DNA of 64,000 nucleotides from Sugiyamaella lignohabitans (lineage: Eukaryota > Ascomycota > Dipodascomycetes > Dipodascales > Trichomonascaceae). Each line of letters starts with the position of its first letter. Position 1 is the first letter of the stretch. The notes below the pieces were generated by a model that was given only the letters and a program-made list of their open reading frames with translations, did not search any database and had not been told where the DNA came from. Location: contig NC_031671.1 in assembly GCF_001640025.1 (NCBI RefSeq), positions 1,612,001 through 1,676,000 of the forward strand. The letters are read 5' to 3'. Made by a program: the position numbers and the translations under genes. This document shows, piece by piece, positions 41,634 through 51,752 of the stretch.

Positions 41634-44426
41634 TCACGCAGCAAGCTCAGCTTTGACAACGCCAATCTCACCGATAATCTCCTCGTTCTCACGCAAATCG
41701 TCCTTGACTTTGCCTCCTCCAAACCGTTCTCTTTCTTGCTGTTCGGCCCTAGCAGTATCCTCCTCACGCGCTCTGTTACGAGCCTCCTCTTCTTTCTTAA
41801 GAATCTCCTCGTGGTGTTTACGCAATTCTCTCAACTCTTCATCGACCTCTTCAGCTGTTCTTAGTGGTGTACCAATCTTCTCGCTGTAGGATTCGAGATC
41901 AACAGGTAACTTTCTCATAATAGCAAGATGAATTTTGGCAGGATTCCGTCTCTCTTCGAGTTTAAACTTTGTCTTGATCTGGCGACGAGTTCGTCCTGGG
42001 AACATATGGCAGATGAGATTAAAATCAGTACCCCACATAGAAATAGCTTGATAAAATTGGTCAGTCTCATCTTCATCCCACCGTTCGGGTCGTTCTCTAA
42101 CACTGAAGCTCGAGTTATTGGTAATCTTTTCATACTTGTCCGTCTCTTCTACTTCACGTTCCAGATCTTCTGTGTTGACATTGCTGTGTCTGTCTACCAC
42201 GGTCGATTGAGCGTCTAGGATGATTTTATCGTTTTCTCCTATCATCAAAACAGGCATATTAGCAGGTCCTCCCTGAGGATCGCGAAATTCTTCTAATCTC
42301 TTACTCTGTAATTCCTTGAGTTTTTCCAACCGTTCTTCGTCTAATTTACGGAGGGCTTCTATCTCGGCCCTCGTACTTGTATTGGCACGAGCTTTCTTCT
42401 TCAGTAATCGCAGTTTCTCTTTAGCTTCCTTCCGCTTTTTACGAGCATCCTCATATTTATCAAATTCTGCACTCTTCTTACCAATAGGAAGTTCCTTACA
42501 GAGATCTGCCATAGTGAAAGTTTCTATATTGATAACCTTTTCATCGCTTTCGGAGATTTCAACTTTACGATATCCTCGGCCATATTTAGGAAGATCTTCT
42601 GGATCAAGAATAATACGGCCCTTACTATCCCTTCTTTCGACCTTTTTAACCGGCGAGGGTTCTCTGGGAGGAGGCGACGGCGTGGCTGCCTTCTTACGAC
42701 CTCTACCTCCAGTTTGACTATTCTTGCTACTAGAGGATCCATTCGCAGCATTATTAATAGAAGTGAATCCAGATGCTCTTCTCGAGCTAGCAAATGAGTC
42801 TAAAGTATCAGTGACTGGGTTTGACGAGTTAACCTTCTTATTTGCAGTACGACCACGTCCAGATCTTGGCTTACGGCCTTCATGATAATCCTCATCATCA
42901 TCTTCTGCCTGTTCCTCATGCTCTTCTACATCTTCAATATCTTCAGTCTCTGATTCTAATGTCTGCTCGTCAGCTCCTTCAGTACTACCACCTCGAAGAT
43001 TGGATAACCGTGCACTAATTGAAAGTGAGTCTTTACTCGTCCTGCTTCTCGTGCTTAATTTTCGAAGATTAGCCAAGTAGTCTCTTTGTGATGGTGTTTG
43101 AATCGATTTGGACGAAAGTTTTGCCAAAGAGTCTCGAACGGTAGTTGGCTCATCATCGAGAAGCTCTGACCGAGATCTAGTATTCAGGTTACGAGCCGGC
43201 GTGTCTCTCAAACGACGTGACGAACGAGTTTCTCGAGGACTTCCAGTTGACTTAGGATGGTCAGTACTAGTGGTTGACTGGGACCGTGGGGAAAGTGGAG
43301 CCTCAGGGACATCTATAGACTCGTCTACATCATCGTTATTAGACTGGGTAGTGGTGGATTGGGAAACAGGTGGTGTGTTAATACCAGTATCGATATGCGG
43401 TCGCTTAGAAGGTGGTAAATCTGTGGGTCCCAAGTCGCTTTCTCTTCTAGCAGGAGTCACTCTTGTTGGTCGTTCAATAGGCTTTATAGGCTGTCTGAAC
43501 CCAGGGAATCCTCTATTGCTTCCTCCGAAAGATGGTTTTGATGCCAGACCCCTTAATCTGACAGGTGCTTCTCGTGGACTTTCACTAGGAACTGCAGCAC
43601 TAGCATTATTAGAAGTTTCATCATCCACCGCTATAATCACATCGTCAGACACAGCCGAAGTATCCTCATGAACAGATGCTAGGCGACTAGATTCCGAAGC
43701 ATCATTTTTCGAACCATCGAGTGAGACAGCAGTTGGTGTAACAATTTCAGCTTCAGCCTCAGGTCTATTAGAAGAAGGAGATTCATCTGGTTCTAAAGCC
43801 TTTCCACCATCCCCACTGGAAGCAGCCGGCGTTGGAGTTGCAGGAGCAGGTGTTACCGAAGTCGAACTATCTCTTTGTCCGGGTCTTTGAATAGGTGCAA
43901 TAGCTATTGACGAACGAATGGAAGCCACAGGAGCAGAAACCGAACTTGGAATCGATATCGAGCTCGAAGGAGGACCTAATGGAGTGATAGGGCCTAAAAC
44001 AGGCGAGCTTGCAAGAGCCGGGCTCGAGACCGCAGTGAGAGCTGGTGATGAGACAACACTGCTCGCGGCACTAGCAGCAGCCACAGCAGCAGCATGTGAT
44101 TTCTGACCAACAATGGACAAACGTCTCTGCTGAGACCTTACAGTGGCACCTCGAGGGGTCGCTCTATTCGCATTCGGCGCGAACCTCTTTGACGATTTGT
44201 CTAAAACCGTTAGTTTCGACCCTAACACACTCAGCAACTAAAAACCACTCATAAGAACCATTTTAATCCCTTAACAATCAAGTTCTGAGACCATAACATT
44301 TCGACTCGAGCGGAGCGAGAGGAGCCACGGGGTCTGGGGCGGAGCCCCAGCCGCCGGAGGCCGACCAAACGGACCGAATATTTCGGCGATTTTTTCGTTG
44401 GTATACTTACTCACTGCGGAACTCAT
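41634..44426 (-). CDS. BDP1: TFIIIB subunit Bdp1 (2 exons)
   Basis: The main exon is 41634-44221. The open frame continues to 44237 but without ATG, and a short first exon (44411-44426, MSSAV) with a perfect GTAAGT donor restores an N-terminus of the form MSSAVRSKLT..KRFAPN. An alternative pairing (donor GTGAGT at 44414, acceptor TTTTTAG ending 44238) also keeps frame. The SANT domain (RPERWDEDETDQFYQAISMW followed by GTDFNLICHMFPGRTRRQIK, about 710-770) and the following KFKLEERRNPAKI helix are diagnostic of Bdp1, the TFIIIB component that clamps TBP-Brf1 on RNA polymerase III promoters. The first 480 residues are Ser/Pro/acidic and disordered, and the C-terminus is a charged helix. The intron carries a GC-palindrome arm. 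Confidence 0.9.
44302..44361 (+). repeat. GC-palindrome S arm inside the BDP1 first intron
   Basis: Intact S arm (CGACTCGAGCGGAGCGAGAG through CCGCCGGAGGC) between BDP1 exon 1 and the main exon. Confidence 0.93.
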
Positions 44427-45304
44427 TGTTCAAATGATGGATGTTATTAATCAAAAAAAAAGTTTGATCCAGTTGTTACCTAGGACCTGGCCATTAAACT
44501 AAAATCTTCCTACTAGTAGGAGACCTTAACGCGTTCCCGAGCAAGTGCTGAAAATACAAAAATCAGACCAAAAACTGGCAAAAATTAAAGCAAAATATCA
44601 CGATCGAGTATAAATAAATGGAAAAAGAGTCTCTGCAACAACGGAAAAAGCTTATCACTTGTAAAATTACCGGTTGATTTCGATGAAATATAGAGCGCAC
44701 CGTGACTCCAAAAAAAAATTAAGGATGGACTAGTTTAGGTTAGGGTAGGTCTACTCACTCCGAACAAGGGCTGCATGCGGTGCAGAGTTTTTTGTCTGTG
44801 GTGTAACGGGAAACATTTCCAAGCAACGAATCCCAGCGGCGTCAATAATTATATCTCTATTTCTTGCCTAACTGAAAAAGTTAGATATCACGGTGGTCAA
44901 ATTACCTGAATTTACCGTCATTTGGTAATTTATATATGCTATTAGCATCAATTCTTTAATTCTTACAAATCAACGTCTCAAGAATGGTGGATCAGAGCTC
45001 CACAGGGTCTTCTCAGGGGGTGGGTCAGCCTCCGGCGGCTGGGGCTGCGCCCCAGACCCCACTGCTCCTCTCGCTTCGCTCGAGTCGAGGCCCGGGGGAG
45101 TCAGATCAATCACAGTTCTCGGTCCAAGCCCCGACTCGAGCGAAACGAGAGGAGCAGGGGGGTCTGGGGCACAGCCCCAGGACAACCGATGAGTTTGGCT
45201 AGACCTTGCCCTTATCAACCATCTATCAAAAGTTGCGGCTCAATATTTTGTGACGATCCTGAAAAATTCCAGCATCAGCCACCAACTTCTCGAACCAAAT
45301 CACA
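44427..45304. other. Divergent promoter region, BDP1 / WDR89-like gene
   Basis: 878 bp with one GC-palindrome element at 45028-45180. No gene is seen. Confidence 0.6.
45028..45180. repeat. GC-palindrome element, S/S copy with truncated right arm
   Basis: The left S arm is complete (GCCTCCGGCGG preserved). The right S arm stops after GGGGCACAGCCCCAG, missing the terminal CCGCCGGAGGC. It lies 124 bp upstream of the WDR89-like start codon. Confidence 0.92.
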
Positions 45305-46654
45305 ATGTCAATTGTCCAGGCATTTGCTCAACAGTCGTTTGGCGATGGTGCTTATGTTGTGGATATTGTGCCAGTTATATCTCATGGTATAGTTGCCTCT
45401 GTAACGGACAATTCAGGTGCATCTTTGCACCTGTTACCATTTGACCCTATGGCCTTAAAAACAAGCTCTGGTAACTTGCTTAAACCATTTGTAAAGACAG
45501 CCAATAGCTCTAACATTAATGCGATAACGTCCGTGAATGAGAATGTTGTTGCTATATGTGGAGATCAAGGACTGAAATTATATGACCTGAGAACATCGCT
45601 CTCAGGAGGAGCCGCTGTACACCAATTCACGATAGAAAGTAATGCAGAGATGTTATGTCTTGCTAGTAACCAAGACAATAAAATAGCAGTAGGAACACAA
45701 CTTGTCAGTGCCGATGCTGGCGTAGTTCTCTGGGATATCCGTACAGCCAAGCAATCAGTGGCTTATATTGACTCTCACAGTGACGATGTCACTGATATCT
45801 CGTTCCATCCACATGATAATACAGCTCTCCTGTCCGGATCTGTTGACGGTTTGGTGAACATTTATAATACAGCAATTGCTGATGAAGATGAAGCTGTTTT
45901 CCAAGTTATCAACCATGGAGCATCAATTCACAAGGCTCGGTTCTTGCCAGACAATCGTATTCTGGCATTATCCCACATGGAAACTATGTCAATTTACACG
46001 TTGGCCAATCCCGATAGCGAAGAGCCTGATGTGAAACCACTTGAGTTTGGCGATATCCGACAATCGTGGGACTGTGATTACATAGCCGACCTGCTACTGT
46101 CCGACGGATATATTGGAGCAGGATCCAACAGCGAGAAGCACGAGTTCAAGCTCATACCATTCAACTCGAACAGCGGCCAGGTCGACCTCTCTAATGTCAT
46201 CACCCTCGGTGGTGCTCATGGAGAAGAAGTTGTTCGTGCAATCCACATCAACCACCAGGCCCAATGTGTGTATACCGGAGGTGAAGACGGCATTGTCAGA
46301 GTGTGGAGACCTCAAGATAGCGGGAACAGTCTTGCAGCTGCCGAGCCCTGGCAAAATGTATCGGACCAGGCTGGCGAAGCTATGGCTGTCGACGACGAGA
46401 GCGAAAAAAGTGGCGACAGTGCGACCAAGGGCGGAGAATGGGAGCAGGTAGAAACCAAACATAAACACAAACACAAGCACAAGAGCAAAGACAAGCATTC
46501 CAAATCAAAAGAGAAGGACGAAGACGAAGCCCGAAAACTCGAAAAGAAGGCCCGAAAGGAAAAGAAACGGGCCAAAGAAGAGGCCAAGTCCAAAAAAGAA
46601 AGCTCTAAACACAGCAAGGACCGCAAAGAACAAGCTAGGTACCAGCCATACTAA
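45305..46654 (+). CDS. WD-repeat protein, WDR89 family
   Basis: 449 residues. The first 345 form a beta-propeller with recognisable repeats: AICGDQGLKLYDLR, VVLWDIRTAK, SHSDDVTDISFHPHDN followed by LLSGSVDGLVNIYN, and VYTGGEDGIVRVWRP. Order and spacing match WDR89 and its yeast counterpart; the family's function is poorly defined. The last 65 residues are a strongly basic Lys/His/Glu tail (KHKHKHKHKSKDKHSKSK and KKARKEKKRAKEEAKSKK) that probably targets the protein to the nucleus or nucleolus. The ATG at 45305 is well placed. It is convergent with ORC2, with a GC-palindrome element between. Confidence 0.85.
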   Translation: MSIVQAFAQQSFGDGAYVVDIVPVISHGIVASVTDNSGASLHLLPFDPMALKTSSGNLLKPFVKTANSSNINAITSVNENVVAICGDQGLKLYDLRTSLSGGAAVHQFTIESNAEMLCLASNQDNKIAVGTQLVSADAGVVLWDIRTAKQSVAYIDSHSDDVTDISFHPHDNTALLSGSVDGLVNIYNTAIADEDEAVFQVINHGASIHKARFLPDNRILALSHMETMSIYTLANPDSEEPDVKPLEFGDIRQSWDCDYIADLLLSDGYIGAGSNSEKHEFKLIPFNSNSGQVDLSNVITLGGAHGEEVVRAIHINHQAQCVYTGGEDGIVRVWRPQDSGNSLAAAEPWQNVSDQAGEAMAVDDESEKSGDSATKGGEWEQVETKHKHKHKHKSKDKHSKSKEKDEDEARKLEKKARKEKKRAKEEAKSKKESSKHSKDRKEQARYQPY

Positions 46655-46681
46655 TTTATTAACACCTGCCCGTGCGACACT

Positions 46682-46817
46682 GCCTCCGGCGGCTGGGGCT
46701 GCGCCCCAGACCCCACTGCTCCTCTCGCTCCGCTCGAGTCGAAACGTCTACGATCCCAGCCATCTCCTGCGAAGCAGGAGCCACGGGGTCTGGGGCAGAG
46801 CCCCAGCCGCCGGAGGC
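46682..46817 (-). repeat. GC-palindrome element between convergent WDR89-like gene and ORC2
   Basis: Full S - spacer (CTACGATCCCAGCCAT) - G copy. It begins 27 bp after one stop codon and ends 35 bp before the other. Confidence 0.95.
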
Positions 46818-46852
46818 AGCGTGGCACGGAGATGATGTACATTATAAATAAA

Positions 46853-48541
46853 TTACACGACGAGCTCCTCCAGGATGCCCTCTATAGCGTCTTTCGTGAA
46901 AGGCACATAGATGATTTCTTGGCCGGTCTGGTCTTTTGTTCTGGCAGCCATTTTGTGGTCAAAGAACTCACTTAGCATGGTTCGGAAATTGAGTTCGTTG
47001 GACACGATGAGCTGTTCGGCACACTGTTTGTATAGCTCCTTGAATTCGATACCATGTTGGGCAGTTCCCGATGTGTTCACATCGTCCGGTGCTAGTACTT
47101 CACTCATAACAGCAATCTGATAACAAATGAGTTCTTGATAGAGTCTGCGGGCGTTGTTGGTAAGACTGGAAAGCACGAATTTGGCTCCCTTGGAACTGAC
47201 GGCCGAACGGTCGCTTCCAAGGGCCAGTGGATCCTCAAATGAAGTCTCGGTAAGGTATAGCTCGAACGTCGTCAAATCGTGCCAGAGGAAATTATACTGC
47301 GACAGTCTAGCAGCATCGAATAGGATGGGTGCGTGAATATGGTCGACAGATGCAACAAGACTGATCTGTTTAGCAGACACTAGTCTTGCTAGAATGGCCT
47401 GCCACCTATCGGCTCGCAGTGCCTCTCCATCCAAATTATGCACTACTATCAGCAGCTGGTTAGACTGGTCAGTCTCGGGTTTCGCGAGATGTGTCAGCAA
47501 AGCCTCTACTAATTCAGTAGGCTGTCTGGGAAACGACGACCGGATAGCCTCGTCTTTCACTAGCACAGTCACGGCCGTATTGAGGATTTCTTTTAATGTG
47601 GTAGCTGGATTATATCCGTTTGCTACTAATACAGGGATTTCTGGATCAATTGAAGTGCATACAAAGTCCATGATGAGATTTCGTTTGGACCCGACTCCGT
47701 AGAATAGAATGCTAAAGTTTTGCATGAGCTCGAACCGCCATTGTGGGAACATAGCCCGATACAGCGTGCTCAAATATGCGCGAGCATCCTCGTGAATAGC
47801 TGTAGACTCTCTTACTGAGTCAACAAATTCTTGGTACTCTATTCGAGGAGCTCGCGAAAATGGTGTGGTCGAGATCTTCTCTCGTAGTTTATGCTGGTCA
47901 AAATATCCTTCTGGTCCTTCAATAAACAACGCAGTTTGAGGACCTCTGCCTGCTTCTTCGTCGTCAGCATCAAAAGTTAGAGGTATTTCAAATCGGTCGT
48001 CTTTACTGTCGGTTCTATTGATCGTTTTACTCGGGCTGACCGACGGTGTAATTGTCTCTCCTCTCGACTCTCGAATGATCTTTTCAGCAATCTTCTGGTC
48101 ATCTGCATCCAGTATATCCTCATCATCCATATTCTCAGAAAGCAATAATCGATCCATCAGTAGTCGAGTAGCTCTTTTTCTAGCACTTCGGTCCAAATCA
48201 GTATTTGTTCTAGGGAATAAAGGAGCTGTTGACCGTGGGGTACTCACCCCTCTACTGCCGTTGCTACTGGCTTTTTTAACATTCTTTTTTCTAGGAGTAG
48301 TTCTAGAACCTGTTCTAGCCACCTTAGACGGCGTTCTTTTGACATCTAAATCATCCTCATCTTCTTCATCGGCTTCGTTGTCATTATCATCCTCATTATC
48401 GTCATCTCCATCTCCGTTCATGGCCACATCGAAATCTTCTTCATTATCAGCCACATCACCTCCTCCGCCGGCAATATCCGCATAATTGCCCTTGAATGCA
48501 GCACTTCTGCGTTTTCTAGGAGTCTGTGGCTCTTCAGACAT
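46853..48541 (-). CDS. ORC2: Origin recognition complex subunit 2
   Basis: 562 residues from the ATG at 48541 (MSEEPQTPRKRRS); the TTG two codons earlier is not used. The N-terminal third is disordered and very acidic (NEDDNDNEADEEDEDD) with basic patches (TPSKVARTGSRTTPRKKN). The ORC2 core begins near residue 240: ISTTPFSRAPRIEYQEFVDS, then LYRAMFPQWRFELMQNFSIL, FYGVGSKRNLIMDFV (the degenerate P-loop typical of Orc2), and a C-terminal winged-helix region ending KDAIEGILEELVV. Orc2 is one of six subunits of the nuclear complex that binds origins and loads MCM helicase. It is divergent from RPC11, with 185 bp between start codons. Confidence 0.93.
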   Translation of the reverse strand: MSEEPQTPRKRRSAAFKGNYADIAGGGGDVADNEEDFDVAMNGDGDDDNEDDNDNEADEEDEDDLDVKRTPSKVARTGSRTTPRKKNVKKASSNGSRGVSTPRSTAPLFPRTNTDLDRSARKRATRLLMDRLLLSENMDDEDILDADDQKIAEKIIRESRGETITPSVSPSKTINRTDSKDDRFEIPLTFDADDEEAGRGPQTALFIEGPEGYFDQHKLREKISTTPFSRAPRIEYQEFVDSVRESTAIHEDARAYLSTLYRAMFPQWRFELMQNFSILFYGVGSKRNLIMDFVCTSIDPEIPVLVANGYNPATTLKEILNTAVTVLVKDEAIRSSFPRQPTELVEALLTHLAKPETDQSNQLLIVVHNLDGEALRADRWQAILARLVSAKQISLVASVDHIHAPILFDAARLSQYNFLWHDLTTFELYLTETSFEDPLALGSDRSAVSSKGAKFVLSSLTNNARRLYQELICYQIAVMSEVLAPDDVNTSGTAQHGIEFKELYKQCAEQLIVSNELNFRTMLSEFFDHKMAARTKDQTGQEIIYVPFTKDAIEGILEELVV

Positions 48542-48726
48542 TCTCAATTGCTGTCTCTATTGTACCTTTGATTCGAGATCTGATGGTGAAGTAGACAGTT
48601 CGAGGAATCACGGACATGCATAACCCGCATATTTTGGACCTGGAAAATTTCCTGCACCCCATCACTCCCCTGAAAAATATATTTCTGACAATCGTTACTT
48701 CTCAGAGCCAGTGTCATTAATAAGAG

Positions 48727-49132
48727 ATGTTGACCTTCTGCCCCAACTGCTCGAATATGCTCCAGGTAAGTTTTCTTCCAACGATTAAGAAAGTTGTAAA
48801 ATTGAAATCGTATCATACTAACTGATTCCAAGATATCACGAGGTTCAACTGGAGGATACCGATTCGAGTGTCGAACCTGTCCATACGATTTCCCAATAAC
48901 AGACGGTATCAAAGTCTTTGACCGGAAATACATGGAGCGAAAGCAGATTGACGACATGCTAGGAGGTGAAGGTGCGTGGGATAACGTCGACCAAACCCCT
49001 ATTCGATGCCCTACCAACAGATGCGACGGCGACAAAGCATATTTCTACCAGCTCCAGATTCGAAGTGCTGACGAACCTATGACCACATTCTACAAGTGCA
49101 CCACCTGTGGTCACCAGTGGAGAGAAAACTAA
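48727..49132 (+). CDS. RPC11: RNA polymerase III subunit C11 (2 exons)
   Basis: Exon 1 is 48727-48765 (MLTFCPNCSNMLQ) and exon 2 is 48833-49132, 112 residues in total. The 67-nt intron has donor GTAAGT, branch site TACTAAC (48816-48822) and acceptor AAG. The first zinc ribbon is CPNC...CRTC. The second is the TFIIS-like C-terminal ribbon: CPTNRC...QLQIRSADEPMTTFYKCTTCGHQW, with the acidic hairpin SADEPMTT that supports RNA cleavage. The HVDQ-like linker 'AWDNVDQTPIRCP' is typical. C11 provides intrinsic RNA cleavage and reinitiation to Pol III. Length and both ribbons are as expected. Confidence 0.95.
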
Positions 49133-49452
49133 TCTGGCTACTTCGGTGCTGGGGCATGTGCGGTTTTCGTGCTCTGCCTCCGGCGGCTGGGGCTCCGCCC
49201 CAGACCCCGTAGCTCGCTTCGCTCGTTTCTTCTCCGGGAGACAACGTCTAGAACCACCTGTTTTTCTGGCCGACTGGATACAAGCGACAGTGAGATCTCA
49301 AAAGAACGTATTTATTTATTTATAGAAATTCAAGCATATTTCAAATCATATTCAGAAACGAATAGAGGCACCGAAAGGAAAGACAACTTCAAAAAAAAGA
49401 AGATAACTATTGGAATAGTTTGACCGACTGGAGACTACGGTTACTTTGGTAG
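49133..49452. other. Convergent gap, RPC11 / THI4
   Basis: 320 bp containing one truncated GC-palindrome arm (49176-49225) and A-rich DNA. No gene is seen. Confidence 0.6.
49176..49225 (-). repeat. GC-palindrome element, truncated left arm
   Basis: GCCTCCGGCGG, the CTGGGGCTCCGCCCCAG hairpin, then a short inner end AGCTCGCTTCGCTCG. It begins 43 bp after the RPC11 stop. Confidence 0.9.
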
Positions 49453-50430
<978 letters not shown>

Positions 50431-50535
50431 TTAGTCAAGCCACAAAATGAGATCTAAACATCTGTTAGTACCTTTGAAAATAGAGCAACAAATTCCCAAA
50501 ATATTGTGTATTCTGACTAACTGATAGATTTTCAT
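50431..50535 (-). other. uORF in the THI4 leader (34 codons)
   Basis: ATG at 50535-50533 (MKIYQLVRIHN start) to TAA at 50433-50431, ending 18 nt before the THI4 ATG. It spans the branch-site and acceptor signals, so it is intact only in unspliced or alternatively spliced RNA. Translation of it would be expected to reduce THI4 translation. Confidence 0.6.
50454..50470 (-). promoter_or_regulatory. Branch point and 3' splice site in the THI4 leader
   Basis: TACTAAC (50470-50464) followed 9 nt later by TTTAG, with AG at 50455-50454. Spacing matches the other introns in the window. The donor is unresolved: GTTAGT at 50521 would give a 68-nt intron excluding the aptamer, and GTATGG at 50887 one including it. 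Confidence 0.6.
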
Positions 50536-50614
50536 GTAGCTCGAAGGATACAATAAATTCAACAGAAAGCCATATCTACAAATATAATGGAATTGCTTTT
50601 TTTTCAGGGGTAGA

Positions 50615-50747
50615 ATGCATATCCTTATCGCTAGTGTTATCTAGATCAAGTTCAGCCGTATAATCTCAGCACAAATCCTAAGCAAGTCAGACAGTAATGT
50701 ATAATCACGTCAGTGGTCCTGCTAGAGATAAGGCACCGGCTATGCAT
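50615..50747 (-). promoter_or_regulatory. TPP riboswitch (THI-box aptamer) in the THI4 leader
   Basis: On the minus strand, P1 is ATGCATA/TATGCAT and P2 is GCCG/CGGC, followed by GTGCC and an extended P3 arm of about 60 nt. Then come the invariant CTGAGA (50669-50664), TTATACGGCTGAAC, and TGATCTAGATAACACTAGCG followed by ATAAGGA. P5 is CTAG/CTAG around the ATAA loop. These are the conserved pyrimidine- and pyrophosphate-sensor elements of THI-box RNAs in the fungal arrangement, upstream of a thiamine-synthesis gene. In fungi such aptamers act by altering leader splicing; here the 3' splice signals lie 145-160 nt downstream. Confidence 0.93.
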
Positions 50748-51453
50748 GTGAGCTAATAGTCACCTTGAAATAATAATGAGGGAAATTTGGACAGTAACCT
50801 CATCATTTAGATAGGGGGATTAGATAGGGGGAATCCCCAACACGCAATATGGATCAACACATCTTCTGAAATAGTGAATTGGCCATACTACGAGGAATCA
50901 AAAGTTAGTATCTATAGTTTGTAACTGAAGTCATTAATAAACAAAAAAATCACACCCCAGACTCTACAATGCTTCGCAATTGACATAGCAATTCAACAGC
51001 CTATGAAAAACAAATGTATGAAGACAATGTACGAGTCTGGCAGCAAACCCATCACCACTAGCAGCACATATCATACCAGTCAAGGAATTGATTATTGAAA
51101 GCACAGCTAATTCAAAATCAATTATAAGAGTTCAATTGGTGAAATACAAAGAAAGAAGAACAAACGAACAAGGAAGCTGGAAAAGCGAGCAATTTATAGG
51201 ATTTGGATAGTAGGATCTACATTGGGGAAAGGACAAAAGAAGCGGAATTCTGCAACCCGTATTGGAGCAATTTGGCTGTTTACGGGTTGGCAAACGCATG
51301 TGAACCAGACCCGAGATTAACCGCTCATAGCAATTCTTATGCAAGACATGCGGAACCAGCAGCAAAATCCAACCTGGATCCTTCAGTTCCAATTCTATCA
51401 GCTCAATCAACTGACCAGTTTACAATCCAGCTTTCGCGATCCATCGACGCCAA

Positions 51454-51507
51454 CTCCCGCGAAGCGGGAGCCACGGGGTCTGGGGCAGAGCCCCAGCCGC
51501 CGGAGGC
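51454..51507 (-). repeat. GC-palindrome element, single right G arm
   Basis: The inner hairpin has a compensated change (CTCCCGCGAAGCGGGAG). The arm ends CCGCCGGAGGC. Confidence 0.92.
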
Positions 51508-51752
51508 AGTCAGGGCCCACATGCAGGTGCCCGCATGACGCAGGGCTAAGTGTCATATCGGGCCAGGAGATCCGAAGATTTTGTTGGGGGAAGGAGATAA
51601 GGAGATACGCTTAAAGTTCAAAAAGTGCAAATTATTATTGTCGAATACTACATGGATCGTTAGATAGTAAATAAATAGAGAGGTCGTTATTCGGTCGTTA
51701 AGATGTAATTGTCAGGATAAATGGCACGGGTAGTGATGGCGGTGGGCAATTG

